Shown here piece after piece: positions 6,610 to 11,555 of a DNA stretch of 11,555 bases (positions are counted from its first letter, which is position 1; each line of letters opens with the position of its first letter). The position numbers and the translations under genes are program-made. The notes under the pieces were generated by a model. The model did not search any database, was not told the DNA's origin, and worked only from the letters and a program-made list of their open reading frames with translations. The stretch is from Opitutaceae bacterium (GTDB lineage Bacteria > Verrucomicrobiota > Verrucomicrobiia > Opitutales > Opitutaceae): NCBI GenBank assembly GCA_029979145.1, contig JAPOIC010000044.1, forward strand, positions 1 to 11,555, read 5' to 3'.

Positions 6610-7725
6610 TCACTTGCCGCCGCGTTGCTTTCGCACGCCGGCCACAACTGCGCCGTAGGCTTCCACGCCATGCGCGATGGCATCGGCGATGCGCTGACGG
6701 TATTCCGGCGTCGCGATGCGGCGGGCCTCGGCATCGTTGGACAGAAATCCGGCCTCCACCAAAATGGCCGGGCATTCCGCATGGCGCAGCACCGCCCAGC
6801 GGGCGCGCTTCAGGCCGCGGTCGGAAATCTTGAGCTCGTCCACCAAGCGCCGGTGCACGTGATAGCCGAGCAGTATGTTCCAATGGTCCCGGGCGTTCCC
6901 GGCGTTGAACTCCGCCGCGCCCTTGGCGTCGTCCTGCTCGGGATCCGAGGTCGAATACTGATGCTGCGGCGTGAGGCTGTAGACTTCGACGCCGGAAACG
7001 CGTTGCGCGGCGCTGGACACCGCGTTGTAATGCAGGCTGATCAACAGGTCCGCCCCCGCCCGCTTCGCGATGGCGGCACGTTCCAGCAGGTCCGCCGCCT
7101 TGTCCGCGCCGAGGTGCTTGTCCTCGGTGCGAGTGAGTAAAACCCGGTAGCCCATGTTTTCGAGCATGCGCTGCAGCCGCAACGCCGTGTCGAGGGCGAC
7201 GGTCTTCTCGTTGATTTTCAGGCGCCGGTTTTCCTTGCCCGGATCGCGCCCGCCATGGCCGGGATCGATGACGATGGTGCGCAGGTCCGGCACCTTTTTC
7301 TGATCATTGCCGGGCAGGAGCAACGGATTGAACAACCGGTCCGCATCGGTGCGACTGATAAGGACTGCGCCGCGGTAGGCCCGCGATGCATCACCCAGAA
7401 AAACTCGCAGGCCGTTGTAACGGCACTCGCGGCTTTCCGCCTCCAACTCGATGGTGGTCCACGCGCTCTTCAGCGTGAGCTTTCGCCCGGCGGTGGTGGC
7501 CTTCAGCCCGTAACGCGAGCCGAATTCCGCGGCATCCACATAGCTCACGCCCCCGACCCGGATGTTTTTCGCCGCCGCCGGCGTCAATGGCAGGAACGCG
7601 ACCAGCGCCGCAAAAATCATGAACCAACGGCCCGGAGCGAACCCGGGCCGAAAGCGAATCTGACTCGTGCCGCGCACCGTCCGTGGCTCAGGCGTCGTGC
7701 GCCTCGGCCTCTTCCGGTTCGTCAT
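6610..7725 (-). CDS. Secreted N-acetylmuramoyl-L-alanine amidase (Amidase_3)
   Basis: This 371-residue zinc amidase cleaves the bond between N-acetylmuramic acid and L-alanine in peptidoglycan, acting outside the cytoplasmic membrane. The zinc site is intact: His157 (VIDPGHGGRDPG), Glu173 (KINEKTVALD) and His232 (LISLHYNA). The catalytic Glu324 sits in AILVEAGFLSN. A hydrophobic export segment, MIFAALVAFLPLTPAAA (36-52), follows a long basic N-terminus. Residues of about 53-135 resemble the copper-amine-oxidase N-terminal-like domain (PF07833) often seen before envelope hydrolases. The ATG at 7725 has GAGGAG four bases upstream and overlaps infC by 38 bases. A GTG at 7677, just after the infC stop, would give a more usual signal peptide and is the main alternative. 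Co-transcription with infC is likely. Confidence 0.92.
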   Translation of the reverse strand: MTNRKRPRRTTPEPRTVRGTSQIRFRPGFAPGRWFMIFAALVAFLPLTPAAAKNIRVGGVSYVDAAEFGSRYGLKATTAGRKLTLKSAWTTIELEAESRECRYNGLRVFLGDASRAYRGAVLISRTDADRLFNPLLLPGNDQKKVPDLRTIVIDPGHGGRDPGKENRRLKINEKTVALDTALRLQRMLENMGYRVLLTRTEDKHLGADKAADLLERAAIAKRAGADLLISLHYNAVSSAAQRVSGVEVYSLTPQHQYSTSDPEQDDAKGAAEFNAGNARDHWNILLGYHVHRRLVDELKISDRGLKRARWAVLRHAECPAILVEAGFLSNDAEARRIATPEYRQRIADAIAHGVEAYGAVVAGVRKQRGGK

Positions 7726-8338
7726 GCCGCTCCTCGTCGTGGTGGAACTTCGGCTTCCGCTTGTTGGCGGGCAACGCAGTAAGCATGACATTGATGTTGC
7801 GGCCGATGAGCTTCAGCTCGGAGTCGGGATGACCCATGCCGGCAAGCTCGGAAATGGCGCGCTTCATCACGTCGAAGCCGATCTCCGTGTGGGCCATCTC
7901 GCGACCGCGAAACTTGAGGCGCAGCTTCACCTTGGCGCCGTGGGCCAGAAACTCCTCGGCGCGGCGCAGCTTCGTCATGAAGTCATTGCCCTCGATGCGG
8001 GGCGTGAACTCGATCTCCTTGATCTTGCTCGCGGTGGCCTTCGCGTGGGAGGTCTTCTTGGACTCCTCATAGACATACTTGCCGAAGTCCATGATGCGGC
8101 AGACAGGCGGACGCGCATTGGGCGCGACTTCCACGAGTTCCAGGCCCACTTCGAGGGCGAGGCTGATCGCGGCCTGCGTCGCCATGATGCCAAGCTGCTT
8201 GCCTTCGGGTGAAATCACCCGGACTTCCGGGACCCGGATGCGGTGATTGCGACGAATGGCCGCAAACGGATTGTTGTTGGTGCGCCGGTTGAAGTTACCG
8301 GTGCGGCCGCCGCCGGCGGAGGGAAACGAATTGGCCAT
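7688..8338 (-). CDS. infC: Translation initiation factor IF-3
   Basis: This 216-residue protein binds the 30S subunit, keeps it apart from 50S and checks the start codon and initiator tRNA. The IF3 N-domain begins at IRRNHRIRVPEVRVISPEG and contains the family signature CRIMDFGKYVYEESKK. The C-domain follows, with KIKEIEFTPRIEGNDF and the KVKLRLKFRGREMAHTEIG segment. Relative to E. coli IF3 (180), there is an Asn/Gly/Arg-rich N-terminal extension of about 27 residues and a charged C-terminal tail rich in His, Asp and Glu. The ATG at 8338 is used. A GTG at 8404 would add 22 residues of non-coding appearance. An in-frame ATT just before RRNHRIR is notable, because infC of E. coli starts at ATT, but it has no Shine-Dalgarno sequence. 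rpmI and rplT do not follow; an amidase gene does. Confidence 0.95.
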   Translation of the reverse strand: MANSFPSAGGGRTGNFNRRTNNNPFAAIRRNHRIRVPEVRVISPEGKQLGIMATQAAISLALEVGLELVEVAPNARPPVCRIMDFGKYVYEESKKTSHAKATASKIKEIEFTPRIEGNDFMTKLRRAEEFLAHGAKVKLRLKFRGREMAHTEIGFDVMKRAISELAGMGHPDSELKLIGRNINVMLTALPANKRKPKFHHDEERHDEPEEAEAHDA

Positions 8339-8433
8339 CAAATAATTGTGATACGATAAATCAGACTTTGCGGTTCTCAGGGTTCGCCGGGCCGATGACA
8401 ACACCTATTTAGGGTCGGACCGGCCGGAAACGC
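8339..8433 (-). other. Upstream region of infC
   Basis: This 95-base gap separates the A-type carrier gene from infC. The 22 bases next to the infC start (8339-8360) are strikingly AT-rich (17 of 22) against a GC-rich background and contain no Shine-Dalgarno sequence. An infC promoter or an unstructured S1-dependent leader could lie here. I could not assign a convincing -35/-10 pair or a terminator for the preceding gene. Confidence 0.4.
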
Positions 8434-8817
8434 TTACACGCTGAAGCTTTCGCCACAGGAGCAGCTCGCCTTGGCATTGGGGTTGGTGAACTTGAACCCG
8501 CCCGCAATGAGCTGGCTTGAGTAATCCAACACCGTGCCGCGCAGGTAGAGCGCGGTTTTGCTGTCGACCAGCACCGGGATGCCGGCCGAGCGCACGAGGA
8601 TGTCGCCCGTCCGGGGCGCGGCGGCAAAGCGCAGCTTGTAGCTGAGGCCGTTGCAACCGCCGCCGGTGATGGCGATGCGGAGGAATTCCCCCTGTTGTTC
8701 GCGCGCAATCAGCGCCGTGACCTTTGCCCCCGCCGCGACGGTGAGCCGCACGAGCCGCTCATCACCTTCGCGCACGGTGGGCGCGGCGGCAGTCGGTTCA
8801 GTGGTGGAAACGGTCAT
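8434..8817 (-). CDS. A-type Fe-S carrier (HesB/IscA/ErpA family)
   Basis: This 127-residue protein belongs to the HesB/IscA/SufA/ErpA family, which receives iron-sulfur clusters from the scaffold and passes them to target proteins in the cytosol. The three conserved cysteines are present: Cys55 in TGGGCNGLSY, and Cys119 and Cys121 in SCSCGESF near the C-terminus. The motif GGFKFTNPNA is also typical. An Ala/Thr/Glu-rich stretch of about 20 residues precedes the domain. The ATG at 8817 is annotated. A GTG at 8823, which has AAGGG seven bases upstream and adds two residues, is equally plausible. The gene begins within 10 bases of the pdxA stop, so it is probably the last gene of the run from the 209-residue gene through lpxA and pdxA. 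Sequence alone does not tell IscA from SufA or ErpA, so no symbol is given. Confidence 0.92.
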   Translation of the reverse strand: MTVSTTEPTAAAPTVREGDERLVRLTVAAGAKVTALIAREQQGEFLRIAITGGGCNGLSYKLRFAAAPRTGDILVRSAGIPVLVDSKTALYLRGTVLDYSSQLIAGGFKFTNPNAKASCSCGESFSV

Positions 8818-8826
8818 GCCCACGAA

Positions 8827-9750
8827 CTAACCCTTGATCCGCCGGCGAATCAAGCGCCGGGCCAAGGTTACCGCATTTACCAGGCTCGTGGCGCTCGCCT
8901 CGCCGCGGCCCGCCAGGGCAAAGGCCGTGCCGTGGTCGGGACTGGTGCGCACGTGCGGCAGACCCAGCGTGACATTCACCGCCGTGTCGAAATCCACCGT
9001 CTTCAGCGGCGCCAGCCCTTGGTCATGGTAAAGCGCCACCACCGCGTCGAAGTCCCCGCGCAACTGGCGGCCGAACACCGTGTCGCCCGGCAGGCAGTGC
9101 GGCACCAGACCGGGAAATTCCTTCACCAGCTTCGCCAGCACCGGGTTGAGAAAGTCACGCTCCTCTTCGCCCAGCAGCCCGGCCTCGCCGGCGTGCGGGT
9201 TGAGCCCGCACACCGCGAGACGGGGCGCAGTCACGCCTTCGCTGCGCGCGAGTTCATCGGCCGCCGCGATGGTGCGGTGCAGTTGCGCCGGGCCCAGCGC
9301 CTGCGGCACTTCCGCCAGCGGCAGATGCCACGTCGCCAGCGCGATGCGGAGTCGCCCGCCGGTAAAAGCCATCACGGGCTCGCCGCCCCAGCGGTCGGCG
9401 AAGAATTCCGTCTGGCCGAGAAAGGGATACCCGATGCGCGCCAGCTCCGACTTGCTGACCGGACCGGTCACCACGCCGGCAAACCGTCCGTCGCAGCAGC
9501 CTTGCGCCGCCAGCTCCATCGCCGCGTAGGCGGTCAAGGCACCCTCCGCGTCCGGCCTTCCCGGCACGGCCGCATAGGTCTCCTGCCCCACGGCGATTTT
9601 CATCACCGATTCCGGCAAGGTCGCCAGCCAGGTGGCGGGTCCGATCACGGTCACGTCGGCGGCGTCGGAATCCGAAGCGTGCAGCCAAGTGGCGATGACC
9701 TCGGGGCCGATGCCCGCGGGGTCACCGCAGGTGATCGCCAGCTCAGGCAT
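8827..9750 (-). CDS. pdxA: 4-hydroxythreonine-4-phosphate dehydrogenase PdxA
   Basis: This 307-residue enzyme oxidises 4-phosphohydroxy-L-threonine with NAD in the deoxyxylulose-5-phosphate-dependent route to pyridoxal phosphate; its product condenses with DXP through PdxJ. Family motifs appear in order: TCGDPAGIGPE, VVTGPVSK, GQTEFFADRW, CGLNPHAGEAGLLGEEE, PGDTVF, ALYHDQGLAPLKT and the NVTLGLPHVRTSPDHGTAF segment. The three metal-binding histidines are His142 (ATWHLPL), His186 (NPHAGE) and His242 (YHDQG), matching His166, His211 and His266 of E. coli with near-identical spacing. The ATG at 9750 has GAGG seven bases upstream and overlaps the end of lpxA by 8 bases, which suggests translational coupling. 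The enzyme is intact and slightly shorter than E. coli PdxA (329). Confidence 0.95.
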   Translation of the reverse strand: MPELAITCGDPAGIGPEVIATWLHASDSDAADVTVIGPATWLATLPESVMKIAVGQETYAAVPGRPDAEGALTAYAAMELAAQGCCDGRFAGVVTGPVSKSELARIGYPFLGQTEFFADRWGGEPVMAFTGGRLRIALATWHLPLAEVPQALGPAQLHRTIAAADELARSEGVTAPRLAVCGLNPHAGEAGLLGEEERDFLNPVLAKLVKEFPGLVPHCLPGDTVFGRQLRGDFDAVVALYHDQGLAPLKTVDFDTAVNVTLGLPHVRTSPDHGTAFALAGRGEASATSLVNAVTLARRLIRRRIKG

Positions 9751-10507
9751 CGTCAGCCTCGTCTTCCGCCTTCCGCCGGCGCGCGCGGGCGAAGCTGCGC
9801 TTGCCTTCCGCGAAGAACGCCAGGAACGCCTTCGCTTCCGCGGTGGACCATGCTTGGTCGGTCAACAGACCGGCGGCGACCGCACGGATGTTGCCCGGCG
9901 TGAAAAACACCGACTCGAAGGCCCGCTTGAGTTCGACCATCGCCTCGCGGCTGAATCCGCGACGCCGCAGGCCCACCACATTGAACGCAATCACGTCGTC
10001 GCGCTCCGCCACCATCAGGTAAGGCGGCACGTCGCGCGTGATCGCGGCGTGGCCCGCCACCATCACGCTTTCGCCGATGCGACAAAATTGGTGCACCGCC
10101 GCGCCGCCGCCCATGAAGGTGTGCGCGCCAACGCTCACGTGCCCTGCCAGCAGCGCGGCGTTGGCCAGCACCACATGATCGCCCAGCACGCAGTCGTGGG
10201 CGACGTGGCTCGTCGCCATGAGAAAACAGTGCGCCCCGATCACGGTCGCTTGGTCGGCGTGAATCGAGCGGTTCACCGTCACGTGCTCGCGGATAACCGT
10301 GCCCGCACCGATCTCGACGCGCGAGGCCAGCGCGCGGTCAAACTTCAGGTATTGCGGATCGCCGCCGATGACGGCGAAGGGGTGCACGACCACGCCGGCA
10401 CCCAACACGCAGTGACGCGTGACGATGGCGTGGGCCATGATTTCGCAGCCGCCGCCGAGTTGCGCACCGGGTTCCACGATCGCGGTGGGATGAATCGTCG
10501 TCGCCAT
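9743..10507 (-). CDS. lpxA: Acyl-ACP:UDP-N-acetylglucosamine O-acyltransferase LpxA
   Basis: This 254-residue left-handed beta-helix enzyme performs the first step of lipid A synthesis, transferring a 3-hydroxyacyl chain from ACP to UDP-GlcNAc in the cytosol. Hexapeptide repeats start at HPTAIVEPGAQLG. The catalytic His104 is in TSHVAHDCVLGD (E. coli His125). HQFCRIGESVMVAG and DVPPYLMVAE are also typical, and the C-terminal LRRRGFSREAMVELKRAF is the LpxA helical domain. A glycine occupies the place of E. coli Gly173, the acyl-length ruler residue, so a long chain such as 3-hydroxymyristoyl is likely. The distance from HPTAIV to the LKF motif is exactly 18 residues shorter than in E. coli, equal to one helix turn. 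The ATG lies two bases after the preceding stop. The C-terminal tail is highly charged. LpxD is excluded by the C-terminal domain. Confidence 0.93.
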   Translation of the reverse strand: MATTIHPTAIVEPGAQLGGGCEIMAHAIVTRHCVLGAGVVVHPFAVIGGDPQYLKFDRALASRVEIGAGTVIREHVTVNRSIHADQATVIGAHCFLMATSHVAHDCVLGDHVVLANAALLAGHVSVGAHTFMGGGAAVHQFCRIGESVMVAGHAAITRDVPPYLMVAERDDVIAFNVVGLRRRGFSREAMVELKRAFESVFFTPGNIRAVAAGLLTDQAWSTAEAKAFLAFFAEGKRSFARARRRKAEDEADDA

Positions 10508-10509
10508 GG

Positions 10510-11139
10510 TCAGGCTTTGCCGCGCCGCGCCGGGCGGTCGGGAAACATGTCGAGCTGCGCATCCTTGATCAGGTCGTAGTTTTTCAAAATGCGGATGACC
10601 TGCAGGGTGTCGCTTTTCCGGTAGCTGCGGTTGACCTCTACCTTCTCGATCAGGTCAAGCAGCATGGAGCGGAAGGAAATGATGCCGTCGACGCCGCGCT
10701 CCTTCAGCACCTCGACGCTCTGGGAGCGAAACGGCTCGGCCGTGGGCAGACCGGGCAGCACCAGGATCTTGGTCAAATCCCCGCCGGCTCCGTCATCCTC
10801 GTCCTCGGTGGGGAAAAAACGCGTGGCTTCCTTGAGGACGTTTTCCTCAAGGAACCGAAAGATTTCCGGGCTGCTCTTGAGCATGCCGGGGGAAAACACG
10901 TCCGTGTGCCACGGCTTCACCGCCACGACCGCGCGGTGGATGAAGGGCAGCTCGGACGAAAACAGGAAGAAGTCGGGCTTGCGGCTGCCCTTGCGCCACG
11001 CGGCGTTGTAAACCAGCAGGTCGATCTCTTCGTCGCTCGTCTTGCGGCGGGCCTGGACTTGATACTTGCGCATCTGGCGCACGAGAAATCCGCTTTGCTC
11101 GAAATACTCGCGCACGATGCCTTCGTCGATGGCGGCCAT
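10510..11139 (-). CDS. Unrecognised 209-residue protein, possibly PD-(D/E)XK-like
   Basis: I do not recognise a named family. The protein is soluble, with no signal peptide or membrane segment. The N-terminal part reads as a helix (EGIVREYFEQSGFLVRQM), then EEIDLLVYN with Asp40, then a strand RAVVAVKPWH with Lys75. This helix, Asp strand and x-x-Lys strand order resembles the PD-(D/E)XK nuclease-like fold. However, the acidic residue expected two places before Lys75 is Ala73, so catalysis is doubtful. An acidic linker (TEDEDDGAGGD, 111-121) and an alpha/beta part with KILVLPGLP follow. The C-terminus has a helical segment (DTLQVIRILKNYDLIKDAQLDMF) and a basic tail. lpxA starts two bases after its stop, and aroB ends 38 bases upstream. 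It is clearly a real gene in the operon; the fold is an inference. Confidence 0.8.
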   Translation of the reverse strand: MAAIDEGIVREYFEQSGFLVRQMRKYQVQARRKTSDEEIDLLVYNAAWRKGSRKPDFFLFSSELPFIHRAVVAVKPWHTDVFSPGMLKSSPEIFRFLEENVLKEATRFFPTEDEDDGAGGDLTKILVLPGLPTAEPFRSQSVEVLKERGVDGIISFRSMLLDLIEKVEVNRSYRKSDTLQVIRILKNYDLIKDAQLDMFPDRPARRGKA

Positions 11140-11177
11140 GGCGGAAAAGTTAGCCCGATGTTGGCGCGGATGTCACT

Positions 11178-11555
11178 TCAATCTCCGGCACCGATCGCCG
11201 AGAAGCAGGCCTCGGCCATCGCGGAATCAATACCCTCGCGCGTCGCCGCCTCGCCGAGCGCCGTCATCACCACAAATCGCGGCAGGCCAGCGCGCACTTT
11301 CTTGTCCCGCGCCACCGCCGCCATGAGGTCCGGGAGGGTCAACGCCGTCCGCAATTTCACCGGCAACGCATGCGCGGCCAGCACTGCCTCTACCCGCGAC
11401 ACGTCACTCGTGGGCAGATGCCCCAACGCCACCGAAAGATGGGTGGCCGCCACGAGACCGAGCGCCACCGCCTCGCCGTGCAGGTAGACACCGTAACCCG
11501 CGACCTGCTCGATCGCATGGCCAAAGGTGTGGCCGAGATTCAACAGGGCGCGGCC
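11178..11555 (-). CDS. aroB: 3-dehydroquinate synthase AroB, C-terminal part
   Basis: The last 125 codons of aroB are present; the 5' part lies beyond the right edge of the window. AroB is a cytosolic NAD- and metal-dependent enzyme that converts DAHP to 3-dehydroquinate in the shikimate pathway. The visible sequence starts RALLNLGHTFGHAIE, the family's metal-site motif. It continues with YLHGEAVALG, whose His is a second metal ligand, and DKKVRAGLPRFVVMTALGEA, a conserved C-domain segment. The frame is open through the edge. The TTG at 11543 is an internal leucine codon and not a start. The stop is 38 bases before the 209-residue gene, so it may be co-transcribed with it. The visible part is intact. 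Confidence 0.95.
   Translation of the reverse strand, partial: GRALLNLGHTFGHAIEQVAGYGVYLHGEAVALGLVAATHLSVALGHLPTSDVSRVEAVLAAHALPVKLRTALTLPDLMAAVARDKKVRAGLPRFVVMTALGEAATREGIDSAMAEACFSAIGAGD

Noticed and set aside
8339..8404. GTG start for infC at 8404
   Set aside because: The added 22 residues run through an AT-rich stretch that looks intergenic, and no Shine-Dalgarno sequence supports it.
8695..10579. Long plus-strand open frames opposite the A-type carrier, pdxA and lpxA (8695-9903 and 9632-10579)
   Set aside because: They are complementary to clearly identified enzymes with intact active sites and have Arg/His-rich compositions typical of shadow frames.
1..11555. A defence island, CRISPR array, prophage or transposon
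   Set aside because: No repeat-spacer pattern, transposase, integrase, toxin-antitoxin pair or terminal inverted repeats were found; the genes are housekeeping in nature.

Overview
The window looks like ordinary chromosome from a high-GC Gram-negative bacterium. The best guess is the Verrucomicrobiota, probably near Opitutaceae. The reasons are an lpxA gene (lipid A, so an outer membrane), a secreted TIGR03790-type protein (a family I associate mainly with Verrucomicrobiota and Planctomycetota), a SUF-type iron-sulfur system with the long form of SufT, and an infC that is not followed by rpmI-rplT. This placement is inference from gene content. No phage, transposon, CRISPR, tRNA or rRNA signature was seen.

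Layout. Positions 64-4319 run on the plus strand: sufD, sufT, a membrane-anchored TPR protein whose frame is interrupted by a TAA near its 3' end, and clpP, closed by a strong intrinsic terminator. Next comes a minus-strand gene for a secreted TIGR03790 protein (4366-5997). It diverges from crcB (plus, 6178-6564), which is preceded by a recognisable fluoride riboswitch at about 6083-6144. From 6610 to the right edge everything is on the minus strand. In order of transcription this is aroB (cut by the window edge), an unrecognised 209-residue protein, lpxA, pdxA, an A-type iron-sulfur carrier, infC, and a secreted N-acetylmuramoyl-L-alanine amidase.

How the genes fit together. SufD, SufT and the A-type carrier all serve iron-sulfur cluster assembly, but they lie in two separate clusters. 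The fluoride riboswitch and CrcB form a self-contained fluoride sensing and export unit. LpxA and the amidase act on the cell envelope. AroB and PdxA are core biosynthetic enzymes for aromatic compounds and pyridoxal phosphate. The 209-residue gene, lpxA, pdxA and the carrier gene are packed within a few bases of each other or overlap, which indicates one transcript. The infC and amidase genes overlap by 38 bases.

The most interesting points are the in-frame TAA in the TPR gene, followed by 53 more codons of coding character; an LpxA that lacks exactly 18 residues (one beta-helix turn) relative to E. coli; the fluoride riboswitch with an extra hairpin; a ClpP with an acidic N-terminal run; and the 209-residue protein with a nuclease-like but possibly degenerate core. 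I found no new multi-gene system such as a defence island. This is mainly housekeeping sequence with several local oddities.
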